From the NCBI GenBank assembly GCA_016718315.1, contig JADKDV010000004.1, positions 806,001-870,000 on the forward strand: 64,000 nucleotides of DNA. Direction: 5' to 3'. The position numbers and the translations under genes were made by a program. This document shows, piece after piece, positions 1 through 9,047 of this stretch. The DNA is from Candidatus Obscuribacter sp. Its GTDB lineage: Bacteria; Cyanobacteriota; Vampirovibrionia; Obscuribacterales; Obscuribacteraceae. The notes under the pieces are model-generated. The model was not told the origin of the DNA and did no database searches. It was given only the letters and a program-made list of their open reading frames with translations. Positions within the stretch are counted from its first letter, which is position 1. The number at the start of each line of letters is the position of its first letter.

Positions 1-2195
1 GCGCCTCAGACAGCAGCACAGCTCTATCAGCAGGCCTCGACAGCCTTTAAGGTCGGCAACATCCTGCGTGCCATCGAGCTGCAAAAAGAGTCGCTCAAGC
101 TGGCCGAAGAAACCAACGATGTAAAACAGATATTTAGCTGTTTGGATGATCTGGATTTGTGCTACGTAGGAGAGCCAGAAAAACGAGCAGCGAATTTTAG
201 TCGTATGGTAGCTCTTGCCGAAAAGACACCGTCTTTGGACGGGGGATGTGCCGGACATATATACGCAAAGCAGGGGAGTGCTATCTCAAAGACGAGGTAT
301 CCGCTGCCGAAAATTATTTACTAAAGAGTCGACGCCTTGCTTATAAAATGCCGACGGTGGCCAATAAGCAATTCGATGTTGAAACCATGCAGACTGCGGT
401 AGATTTACTCGTTCATATGGGCAAATACGAGCAGGCTCTGGCTGAGTGCAAGAGAGGTTTGGAAGAGTGTCAGAGCCATAAGTTGCATGTTATATCTAGT
501 GCACGACTTTTGCGTGTAAAAGGGCAATGTCTGGCTGCTCAGGAAAAGTATAGCGAAGCTGATAACTGTTACCAGGAAGCACTTCTAAAGCTGGAAGCAG
601 CAAGTTGTACTAACAATACCTTGTATGGATCGATCCTGTTTTTTCGCAGTTTGCTGCATGTACAAGTTGATGATCTCGATTTGGCTCGGGTCGAATTTGA
701 AAAAGCCGAGTCTATACTCGACAAAGCGCCCAACATTGGCAATGTTGATATGCAGTTTCGTAGTATTTATAGTCCAGAATTACTGATGCGCTTTGGCCGT
801 TTGGAAGAAGCAAAGCGAGTCGCTGACCGTCTATATGAATTCCGTCGTTTTCGATTTCCGCTAGATGGCAATTTGATGGCCGAGACAAAATTACTTTGTG
901 CCTGGACTCAGGCTGCCCTCGGACAAAAGGAAGCGGCACTGCTCCTCGCCGATCCGTCTATGTACGTGTTGCAGTCAAAACTGCCAGCGGACGATGATCG
1001 CAATGGCAAGATGCAGTGGCGCATGGCTGAGATACAAAATATTTGTGGTCGAACAAAATCAGCTAGAGAATACTACGAAAAAAGCGCTGCCATAATGAAG
1101 TCCAAATTTGGCGCATCGTGCCATCTCTACAAGGATTGTCAGGCAAAGTTAAGTGCACTGAATGGCGGTACGCCCTATAAGATGGTGATGCTTACGCCGG
1201 TGCCAAATGTTAACCGCTCTGTGGAACCCGCTGTAAGTAGCACTGCTCCTAGGGTTGGCACAGAAACTCCAGTGACTGTTGTGGCGACGATGTCTGGTCC
1301 GGCTACTGCCGCTGCCATTGCCAGTGGTGGCGGACAATTTAGCGGTAAAATTGGTGACAAGTGGGCTTTGCTTGTTGGTATCAGTAAATTTCAGGATGCT
1401 AGACTCAATTTGAAGTTCCCTTCTAAAGACGCAAGCGATCTCTATCATGTCTTGATTGATAAACTCAACTTCGCTCCTGATCATGTTGCCTTGCTTACCA
1501 ATCAATATGCCACCAGAGAAAACATACTCTCTATGCTTGGTGACAAGTGGTTGCCCAGGGTTGCTGCGCCTGAGGATCTGGTCTTGATATTTTTGTCTAC
1601 CCATGGCAGTCCATCGGATCTCGATGTGGGTGGTATCAATTATTTGCTGGCTTACAACACAGATCCACATAGTTTGTATGCCACAGGCATACCACTGCAA
1701 GATCTGGTCAATATGGTCAAAAAGCGCGTACATTCTAAGCGAGTGCTGATTGTACTTGATGCCTGTCATAGCGGCTCTGCTCAAGTAGAGTCAAAGGGTA
1801 TGGTGGTTAATCGTGCTGTGGATGCCGATGCTGTAGCTCAGGGTACTGGTCAGATGGTGATTTGCTCCAGCTCACCGCAAGAGTTGTCCTGGGAATCAAA
1901 ACAGTACCCTAATGGTGTTTTTACTCATCATTTCATTCAAACTCTCAGTCAGTCCGGTGGCATGAAGCCGTTTAATTCAATCTTCCAAACTCTATCTGAG
2001 GCCACGCGCAATGAAGTGATGCGCGATCGATCTGTGATGCAAACTCCAGTATTGCGCTCTGCCTGGTCTGGAGATGAACTGTTTTTGGGTGCAAAGGCAA
2101 CCAACCCCAGACCTGGCCTTGGCATAAGAATTTATCAGAGTGATTTGCCTGTCAGTGCTGGAAGCGCCACTGCGCAGAGTAAAAAAGCACGATGA
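1..2195 (+). CDS. TPR-caspase-like protease (5' end cut off, frame broken)
   Basis: The gene runs in from before the window. From base 1 the first frame reads TPR-like helices up to about 272. The same TPR then continues in the third frame, where the longest open stretch starts at 246 and gives 649 residues. Joining the two frames at the G run 273-276 gives an uninterrupted repeat, so one base seems to be missing there. Counting from 246, TPR-type helices fill about residues 1-330, followed by an Ala/Thr/Val-rich linker. A peptidase C14 (caspase/metacaspase) domain begins near residue 370 (DKWALLVGIS). Both catalytic positions are present: His453 in STHGS and Cys507 in DACHSG. Prokaryotic caspase-like proteins cleave after basic or acidic residues in signalling or death pathways; the substrate here is unknown. 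The stop overlaps the next gene by 4 bases (ATGA), so they are probably co-translated. Confidence 0.8.
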
Positions 2196-2875
2196 CTATG
2201 CTGTTAGACAATCCTATTTGGAGTGCACTCAGTGGTCCTCATGCCGCGCTCTCTCTGGGCGATGAGCGAGCCAGGCGTTATGACCCAGACTTTACCAGTC
2301 TGGCTGCTGTGGCACCAGGTGCTGATCTTAGTGCCCTTGATGCTATAGCCAGTCTGGGCACCATTGGCATTTGTACTACCTCTGAGCCGCATATACCAGT
2401 TGGATGGCAGGTTCTTGAGCAATTTGCCGTGGCTCAAATGGTCTGCGATAAGTTAATAGACAGGGAATTGCCCTCATATGTGATCCTTGCCGATGCCGAT
2501 GTACCCGAGATGACAGAGCTGGTTAAGCTCACCAGACCCGGTCCTTTTGCCAGGCGGACACGTGAGTTTGGTACTTTTATCGGTATTAGGGACCAGGGTA
2601 GACTCGTTGCCATGGCTGGAGAACGTATGAAAATTGATGGTCATGATGAAGTCAGCGCTGTATGCACACATCCTGATTATCAGGGGCGTGGGTATGCTCG
2701 CGGTCTTGTCTCGGCCGTTGCCAGAGAGATAGTCAATCGCGGTCGCAAACCGTTTTTGCATGTCAGATCAGCCAACCTGGCCGGAATTAGGAGCTACCAA
2801 TCAGTAGGTTTTGCTTTGCGCACAGAGTTTTGTTTTACTGTTTTGAAGCATCTTGGTCCGGTGGCAAAACCTTGA
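2192..2875 (+). CDS. GNAT-family N-acetyltransferase
   Basis: A 227-residue protein whose C-terminal half (about residues 105-220) is a GNAT fold. The acetyl-CoA pyrophosphate-binding motif is visible as QGRGYARGL, preceded by the usual beta strand (EVSAVCTHPDY) and followed by a Ser-Tyr-x-x-x-GF element (RSYQSVGF). This fits the FR47-like/GCN5 group that moves an acetyl group from acetyl-CoA to an amine; the acceptor cannot be told. The N-terminal 100 residues show no recognised domain. The start ATG overlaps the stop of the caspase gene (ATGA), pointing to translational coupling. The 3' end overlaps the convergent gene on the other strand by 41 bases. Confidence 0.85.
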   Translation: MTMLLDNPIWSALSGPHAALSLGDERARRYDPDFTSLAAVAPGADLSALDAIASLGTIGICTTSEPHIPVGWQVLEQFAVAQMVCDKLIDRELPSYVILADADVPEMTELVKLTRPGPFARRTREFGTFIGIRDQGRLVAMAGERMKIDGHDEVSAVCTHPDYQGRGYARGLVSAVAREIVNRGRKPFLHVRSANLAGIRSYQSVGFALRTEFCFTVLKHLGPVAKP

Positions 2876-3332
2876 GCTTTGTCTGTGAGATGCGCTGAGT
2901 CATTTGCGCCAGGCGTTGTTTGCCATCGTCAAGCTCCTCTCCGTAACGTCTTCTCTGGACTACTGGAGTACTAGTTGTTTCCAATATTCTGAGGTTGCCT
3001 ATTGTTATTCTTGATGCTTTGATGCGCTGTAGTCTTTGCTGTTCTTCTTCTTCCCAGGCGTCAGTGGCCCAGAGCATTTCGCAGAGTTTTTCTGCCCGCT
3101 TCATTTCTCTCAGATATGGTGCAATCAGGTCTAAGCGAGTTAAGACTGATAGCGGTGCTAGAGTCTCAAAGATCTTTCTGACAATTTTTAGTCTTTCTGC
3201 AAATCTTTTTGTCCGACTCAGTTCTGCGGCACGACATGCAGATGGCTTGTCCATCAGTTCGATCATTTCTCTTGTTGTGCTTTCTGTAATATTTGTCAGC
3301 TCATCTATTTCAGCTTCGCCAAGTAAGTTCAT
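2835..3332 (-). CDS. Hypothetical helical protein
   Basis: A 165-residue, strongly charged and probably all-helical protein with no family I recognise. It starts at an ATG with a weak GGGGA ribosome-binding stretch 8 bases upstream. The composition (Arg/Glu/Leu/Lys with heptad-like spacing from about residue 40 to 150) suggests a coiled coil in the cytoplasm; there is no signal peptide. Its last 41 bases lie inside the end of the acetyltransferase gene. An antisense frame at 2995-3480 is also open, but its composition looks like a shadow, so the minus strand is preferred. Function unknown. Confidence 0.5.
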   Translation of the reverse strand: MNLLGEAEIDELTNITESTTREMIELMDKPSACRAAELSRTKRFAERLKIVRKIFETLAPLSVLTRLDLIAPYLREMKRAEKLCEMLWATDAWEEEEQQRLQRIKASRITIGNLRILETTSTPVVQRRRYGEELDDGKQRLAQMTQRISQTKLKVLPPDQDASKQ

Positions 3333-3895
3333 CGTCGTATCCCCAGTGACTCTACTGATCTTAGTATCGGTGCGCCAGTGCTATATCAATATCAGCATAG
3401 TGACCGATTTATGCTATCGGTCATATGACGTCGCAGTCGTCTCTGAGCCACTTGAGGCGATATTTGTGATGATTTCTTGATTGATAGCTTTGGGCTCAGT
3501 GCGCCACCAAGCTGGTTCCTTGTTTGTAACCAGGATGACCATTCGGCAAGCATGTTTGAGTGGTGGCAATGAGAATTTATCTTTCGCACTATAGATAGAA
3601 CCGTTGCTGTGACTGCATTTTGCGGCATTGGCGTTCACGCAGTGTTCACATAGGATTTTGAATTGGTGTGTTTGGGGCACTAAGCATGGTGCAAAAGCAA
3701 ATCGGCTTGCCCGGGTGGACAAGCCGATTTGGATATCGTCAGTAAAAAAAACTTTTAGTGTACGATTTGGCTTTCGAGCTTTTTCAGCTCTTCGTTTTGC
3801 GGGCTGAATGCTGGTTGCACTGTAGCATGAGCCTCTTTGTAGTTTTTGATCTCGTTGCGTGTTTGTTTTTGGATTACATCAAGCATCCAGATTGC
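3333..3895. other. 563-base gap between two minus-strand genes
   Basis: The gap holds the end region of the secreted-protein gene (stop at 3896) and the upstream region of the helical-protein gene (start at 3332). The one strong element is a perfect inverted repeat at 3699-3730, listed separately. An open frame on the minus strand (3722-3414, TTG start) has a CxxC stretch but no ribosome-binding site, and its start lies inside the inverted repeat; I do not call it a gene. Nothing else stands out. Confidence 0.4.
3699..3730 (-). terminator. Perfect 11-bp hairpin, probable terminator
   Basis: AAATCGGCTTG at 3699-3709 and CAAGCCGATTT at 3720-3730 are exact inverse complements around a 10-base loop. 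An A/T-rich flank follows on each side (TTTGCTTTTGC on the minus strand). It lies 165 bases past the stop of the minus-strand gene ending at 3896, so it would end that transcript. The U-tract is poor, so an operator or other structured RNA element is an alternative. Confidence 0.5.
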
Positions 3896-5152
3896 CTACG
3901 AAGCTTCGTTAGCAGTGGCACCTTGCGCTACACCCTTAAACACTTTGTATGGATTGCGGTTGTAGCGATAGCCGCCGCGAGCTATGCAAGTGCCGAAGGC
4001 GATTTGCGGGCCGCCTCTGGCAGCATAGGAGACAAAGCTCTCAATCATTTCTCTCTTTTGCGCTTTCTTGTCCTTTTCCATGTACTCGGTACGATCGTTT
4101 ATCAGTTTACCCATTGTTTGATAGGTATCTGTACGAGCCTGGAGCGGTGTTGTGCGGTTGTTTGCCATGGCCTCAGTGAGGAGTTTGGTATCAGCCGTGA
4201 GTTTTTCGGTTGTTTTGCAGCTGACTTCACCAATTTGTTTGGAGAGTCTGGCTTGCGCTACTTTACCGGTCAAGGCGGCACCGCCATGGATAAGTACAGG
4301 GGCGGCAGTCAGCGTGGCACCAGAGATTAAAAATCCAACGCCACCGCCACCGATTTGTTTGGTGTTAACAGCTTTGATACCTTGCAGTACGCTGAGGGCG
4401 CCAGGGAAGGCCCCTGTGGCACAAACTGCCAGTGTACCGATTGTTGTGATGTCACGAGCCGAGTGACGTTTGCGTGAATCAACATAGATTTTGCTGAATT
4501 CGAGAATACTCAAATCGCGGAAATCTTTGAGGACGTTTTCTTCGGCAGTGAGATATTGTCTCTCGCTGGAGTCCAGGTCACCCATCTGTGATACTGCACT
4601 GCTGCGTTCGGCTAGCAGTTTGTCGATTTCGTCTCTTAGTGCCACTACGCGCTCGCGCATTGTTTTAGCATCAAAGTGCTTTTTCTTACCTTTGTAGTCG
4701 GTAATTAAGTCACCAGCACCTTCTGCTGCATAGAGTGTGCCCAGTAGTGAATAAGCTACGAGTACAGTAATTACACCGGATTCGAGGTGACCTCTATCGG
4801 CTAGACCGTCTCCTGGACGTTTTTGATATCTCCAGAACTGACTCATCAATGTGATGTTGCCAGCATTAGCTACAGCGCCAGCAGCAAAGTCGTAAAATTT
4901 CATGCGACGCTGTTTGTTTTTATCTCTGGCTGTGTAGTGTGTACGGAAGTCACTATTTAGTTTTAGTAGTTCGATTTCTTTGCTGGCAATTTGTTTGTCT
5001 AATTGCTCGACTGCATCGAATTTATTAGCCTGGTAACTTGCGGAGCCGGCCATAGCCAGATCGACTTGGGCAAATGAGGGCAAGGCGCATTGTAAGGACA
5101 AAGCGCCCGTTAGTACGAGACAGGATATTCTCCTGGTAGTTGCTTTTAACAT
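3896..5152 (-). CDS. Exported hypothetical protein with coiled coils and membrane segments
   Basis: This protein has 418 residues. The N-terminus is a textbook signal peptide (basic MLKATTRR, hydrophobic core, cleavage likely after PSFA). After that comes a coiled-coil-like helix (about residues 45-90), a hydrophobic segment near 120-145, a second helical charged segment (160-215), and a Gly/Ala-rich hydrophobic region (235-300, including IGGGGVGFLISG) that could be one or two membrane passes. The C-terminal 100 residues are polar and basic. I recognise no domain; it looks like a lineage-specific envelope protein. It is transcribed alone, with a hairpin downstream and a palindrome upstream. 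Confidence 0.65.
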   Translation of the reverse strand: MLKATTRRISCLVLTGALSLQCALPSFAQVDLAMAGSASYQANKFDAVEQLDKQIASKEIELLKLNSDFRTHYTARDKNKQRRMKFYDFAAGAVANAGNITLMSQFWRYQKRPGDGLADRGHLESGVITVLVAYSLLGTLYAAEGAGDLITDYKGKKKHFDAKTMRERVVALRDEIDKLLAERSSAVSQMGDLDSSERQYLTAEENVLKDFRDLSILEFSKIYVDSRKRHSARDITTIGTLAVCATGAFPGALSVLQGIKAVNTKQIGGGGVGFLISGATLTAAPVLIHGGAALTGKVAQARLSKQIGEVSCKTTEKLTADTKLLTEAMANNRTTPLQARTDTYQTMGKLINDRTEYMEKDKKAQKREMIESFVSYAARGGPQIAFGTCIARGGYRYNRNPYKVFKGVAQGATANEAS

Positions 5153-5289
5153 TTTAGATACCTGACGCCTGACGATAATAAAAAATCGAATCCAGTGTGC
5201 GCCTCGCGAGGGTATTTGTTTATCCCTCCAAAGAATGATGGCAAGCTGGTGCCATAGGTGGTGCCTTCTGGTTATTATCGCGCTTGAAA

Positions 5290-5310
5290 ACGGTAAATAA
5301 AATTTACCGT
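5290..5310. promoter_or_regulatory. Perfect 9-bp palindrome in a 430-base gap
   Basis: ACGGTAAAT at 5290-5298 and ATTTACCGT at 5302-5310 are exact inverse complements with a 3-base centre. The gap (5153-5582) separates two divergent genes, the exported protein (-) and the desaturase (+). A symmetric operator for a dimeric regulator is therefore plausible. It is 138 bases from the minus-strand start and 273 from the plus-strand start. No clear -35/-10 pair and no other element was seen in the rest of the gap. Confidence 0.4.
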
Positions 5311-5582
5311 GGCTCCCAAAATATAGTTATTGCCGATTTGTCGAGTTGGCTCTGACAGATAATCTTGATGGCAAGGATTTGGCCTGGACTGCTTGCGATA
5401 TTTATGCCGGAGGCAAAAGATTGTTTGTTTGACTTAGCTGTTACATAGGCCTAGATGTGCTTTGTCAGGTCATCTCCAACCTTAATTACCTGGACGAGTA
5501 ATAGGCACCAAATTGTAACTACTAAAGTTATGCCTCTCGCCATTGTTAGAATGCAACTATTGGAATTTGCAGGTGATGGCTT

Positions 5583-6383
<801 letters not shown>

Positions 6384-6401
6384 CGATTTGACTAAAATAT
6401 T

Positions 6402-6437
6402 CAAAAGGAGGATGTGTGTAAGTGCATCCTCCTTTTG
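6402..6437. terminator. Bidirectional intrinsic terminator
   Basis: CAAAAGGAGGATG (6402-6414) and CATCCTCCTTTTG (6425-6437) form a perfect 13-bp stem with a 10-base loop. The A-rich and T-rich ends of the stem give a U-tract in either direction. It lies between the convergent desaturase (+) and LysM protein (-) genes and can serve both. Confidence 0.85.
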
Positions 6438-6453
6438 TACTTAGATCCTGTTG

Positions 6454-7986
6454 CTATTGAGCAAAATTGCCGTACCAATATCGTGAGCCATTTTCTGCCA
6501 CTCTGGGTAAGAGATTGATGTCTACACGGTTTTTGGGCACGCCTCTGTAGTTGACTGAGACATGATTACTGCTCATCAACTTATCGGCGTCAGAGAGTAC
6601 TTTTAGCTCCTGGGCTGAGGCGTTCTCACTAGTGCGCTTTTGCGTCCAGGCTCTAAGCTCGGAGATATTGAGGATGCCATCTGCACCAGCCATATTGTCA
6701 AAATTCGTTTTGATATAGTTTCTGGCAGTGTACTGCTCTTCAAATGATTTTTCTTGTCTTGGATAAGCCTCTAGATCTGCTCTGGTTGCCCCGGATGTTT
6801 CTCTGCCCCATTCGTCATTAGATGACTTTTGGATGCGTCCTAGATGTGATGCAGCACTGGTGAGCCAGCGTTTATCGTCTTCGGAGAGATTGGTGTTGCT
6901 CTTAAGATAATTGTTCAGGGCTGTAGCATCGACATATGCAGGATCGGCTTTGCCTGGTATTTGATCAAAATGTCTCAATAGCGTTTCAGCTTCTTTCGCG
7001 GCAACTTCAGCACCGACAGTAGGATTTTCTTTACTGCCGTTTGGTGGTGTAAAGTTTTCGACTGGTGCTTGTACTGGTGTTTCTACCGGCTTAGGTTTTT
7101 CTACTTCAGTCGCATTTGGATTTACTTCAGGCTGCTTAGCTGGTTCTTGCGGAGTTTCAGCGGGCTTAGCTGGTACCTGCGGCGTTTCGAGCACAGGTGT
7201 CTGCGGAGTTTCTGCTGGCTTAGCAGGCACTTGTGGTGTCTCGGCCGGCTTAGCTGGCACCTGCGGAGTTTCTGCTGGCTTAGCTGGTACTTGTGGTGTC
7301 TCGGCTGGCTTAGCAGGCTCTTGAGGTGTCTCGGCTGGCTTAGGCGCTTCTGGCGCACCAAAGCCCGGTATGGTCAAATGTTGGTTGGGATATATCCGGT
7401 CTCTGTTTTTGATCTGGTCCTTGCCATTACCTTTATTGGCTTCAAAAATCTTGCCCACCAGATCATTTATTTCTCTTGGTGTGACTGGTTTGTTGGCATC
7501 AGTGCCGGTGGCAGTTTTTCTTTGCTCACTTAAATAGCGATTGGCAATGTTCCACAGATTGTCACCAGGTTTGACTGTATAAACTGCATCGCGCCCACTG
7601 ACTATACTCAAGTCTGGTACTGGCGCAGGACGTGTTTGATCTGTATTAACAGGTTTTTCGATGGGAGCAGTTTGTTCTGCTTTAACAGGATTTTGTGTCG
7701 CAGGTGCTCGCTCAGGTCCTTCGGTGTTGGCTACCTGTGGGGCACGATCTCCATTGGCCGGATCTGATGTATCTACTGTCTGGTTTTTGCGCGGCTCGAC
7801 TTTGTCGATGCTAGTATTTGTCACACGTGGTTGTGTCTGGTCGCCTTGAGGCGATTTGGGCGGTGCTAAGTCCGGTCCACCATTGCGGTAGTCCTGAAAT
7901 ACATCAAAAGGATCTTGCTTGCTGGGTAAAGTAGTATCGGCAATCCGGTCTCTGGGCGCGGGCGCCGTAATGTTATCTGCAGCCAT
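6454..7986 (-). CDS. LysM-domain protein with Pro-rich PAKPAETPQ repeats
   Basis: A 510-residue protein from the ATG at 7986, which has GGAAGGTG just upstream; an in-frame GTG lies two codons earlier. Residues about 135-215 are a LysM domain (YTVKPGDNLWNIANRYL ... LTIPG) that normally binds peptidoglycan or chitin-like glycans. It is followed by a Pro/Glu/Lys-rich stalk of near-identical ten-residue units, with KPAETPQ seen six times. The C-terminal 180 residues are helical and include an EF-hand-like stretch (ADGILNISEL). There is no signal peptide, so if it reaches the wall it uses another route or acts inside the cell. The N-terminal 130 residues are Pro/Asn/Thr-rich and look disordered. 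Confidence 0.8.
   Translation of the reverse strand: MAADNITAPAPRDRIADTTLPSKQDPFDVFQDYRNGGPDLAPPKSPQGDQTQPRVTNTSIDKVEPRKNQTVDTSDPANGDRAPQVANTEGPERAPATQNPVKAEQTAPIEKPVNTDQTRPAPVPDLSIVSGRDAVYTVKPGDNLWNIANRYLSEQRKTATGTDANKPVTPREINDLVGKIFEANKGNGKDQIKNRDRIYPNQHLTIPGFGAPEAPKPAETPQEPAKPAETPQVPAKPAETPQVPAKPAETPQVPAKPAETPQTPVLETPQVPAKPAETPQEPAKQPEVNPNATEVEKPKPVETPVQAPVENFTPPNGSKENPTVGAEVAAKEAETLLRHFDQIPGKADPAYVDATALNNYLKSNTNLSEDDKRWLTSAASHLGRIQKSSNDEWGRETSGATRADLEAYPRQEKSFEEQYTARNYIKTNFDNMAGADGILNISELRAWTQKRTSENASAQELKVLSDADKLMSSNHVSVNYRGVPKNRVDINLLPRVAENGSRYWYGNFAQ
7135..7350 (-). repeat. 30-base tandem repeats inside the LysM gene
   Basis: About seven copies of a 30-base unit coding for PAKPAETPQ(V/E/T), one of them shortened to PVLETPQV. 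Copies differ mainly at third codon positions, so they are held by protein selection rather than freshly duplicated. They are not a CRISPR array, because there are no unique spacers. Confidence 0.85.
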
Positions 7987-8162
7987 AAACACCTTCCAAG
8001 AAAAGAGGTAGAGGTATCTAGAGCATCATGCCGGTGGGCCGGGTGGGGATATGCTGCTCTAATTGGGGTGTTATGTGAGGTTAAACAACTATACTTACCG
8101 AGATATAACTGATTTGTTAATTGCTAGATTATTTTGCAACTCAGTGCAGCTTTTAATATTTA

Positions 8163-8321
8163 TTATGGTCCAGCCAGTGGATTAAACATGGGCTTAGTAA
8201 CGTGACTTTTGCGATTGTTGTGACTGGAGCCAGCTGGCAGATTGATGTGTTTGCTGGTTTTGACAGATTTGTTTTGAGTGGCAGAGCGCTTGGTGTTTGC
8301 CGATTGCTTTTTGGTTTTCAT
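8163..8321 (-). CDS. Small basic Ser/Lys-rich protein (52 residues)
   Basis: The ATG at 8321 is preceded by a strong AGGAG site with 6-base spacing, which favours it over an in-frame start 11 codons upstream. The product is rich in Lys, Ser, Thr and Asn, with no hydrophobic core, and ends in FNPLAGP. It resembles small nucleic-acid-associated or stress-type basic peptides only in composition; I cannot name a family. The 72 bases after its stop and the 170 bases before its region show nothing else. Confidence 0.55.
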   Translation of the reverse strand: MKTKKQSANTKRSATQNKSVKTSKHINLPAGSSHNNRKSHVTKPMFNPLAGP

Positions 8322-8426
8322 TTTGGCTCCTTTACTAAATGTAGCTGCCATCATTAGAGCAGGCTAAGAGTAAAGGGCGCGTCATCAAGAGGGCGCGCAC
8401 TGTCAATAAAACATCAAAAGTGTTTA

Positions 8427-8843
8427 CTACTCTGGAGTGGTCTCTGCGCGCTTGCCTTTATTTGCCAGACGCTCGTCTATAAGAGGCATTACCAGTCCCA
8501 AAAACTCGGCAGGTGTGAGGCGGTTGGAGACAACTTTGCTGGCGCCATCACGGATAGCTGTAAACTCGGCACTGGTCTCTGGCAATTCTTCAATGCAAAA
8601 GACAAAAGGTATATGACATAGCTCATCGTCGCGCTGTACTTCAGACAAAAAGGTCTGACCGTCGCCATCAAGCATTTCGTAAGGGCAAATAATAAGCTCC
8701 GGCAGATTTTTATGTGCCAAAAAAAGTGCTACAGACATAGGCTGCGCTGTGATGATCTGGTATCCAAGCGGTTCAAATGCGTCTCTAGCCAGTGCTACTG
8801 TTTTTGGTGAGGTGCCTGCTACCAGGACTTTAGGCGTTTCCAT
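8427..8843 (-). CDS. Response-regulator receiver-like protein lacking the phospho-Asp
   Basis: A stand-alone 138-residue protein with the alternating strand/helix pattern of a CheY-type receiver. The early acidic pair is missing (VLVAGTSP where VLVVDDDP is usual). The phosphoacceptor strand reads IICPYEMLDGDG, with Pro or Cys where the Asp belongs. The late Lys is replaced as well (SNRLTP). The fold is thus kept while phosphorylation chemistry appears lost, as in pseudo-receivers that act through protein contacts. No output domain is attached. It is divergent from the sensor kinase at 9048, a possible but unproven partner. Confidence 0.7.
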   Translation of the reverse strand: METPKVLVAGTSPKTVALARDAFEPLGYQIITAQPMSVALFLAHKNLPELIICPYEMLDGDGQTFLSEVQRDDELCHIPFVFCIEELPETSAEFTAIRDGASKVVSNRLTPAEFLGLVMPLIDERLANKGKRAETTPE

Positions 8844-9047
8844 GGGGTAATGCTCAATTTATATGTAGATAGATCATTGTATTGCTAAAGCTCACTATCC
8901 AGGTTGCTCAGTTAATGCAATATGAAGCGAAGAGGAGTGTTTTACCGAAAATTTCAGCATCGGGGATGACATAATTGATTTGTATTTCTGGAAAGAAGCT
9001 GAACGAACTTGGTGTGGTAGTGGTTACTTGCAGGGTGAGCGCGAGTC

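Noticed and set aside
1149..1784. 211-codon open frame antisense to the caspase domain
   Set aside because: It lies fully opposite a domain with conserved catalytic residues, and its own translation has no recognisable fold.
2995..3480. 161-codon plus-strand frame opposite the helical-protein gene
   Set aside because: Ser/Val/Ile-rich translation typical of a shadow frame; the minus-strand frame has better composition.
3414..3722. Small minus-strand frame with a CxxC motif
   Set aside because: TTG start without a ribosome-binding site, starting inside a perfect hairpin, with no family match.
7135..7350. Possible CRISPR array
   Set aside because: Repeats are contiguous, in frame and code for PAKPAETPQ; there are no spacers.
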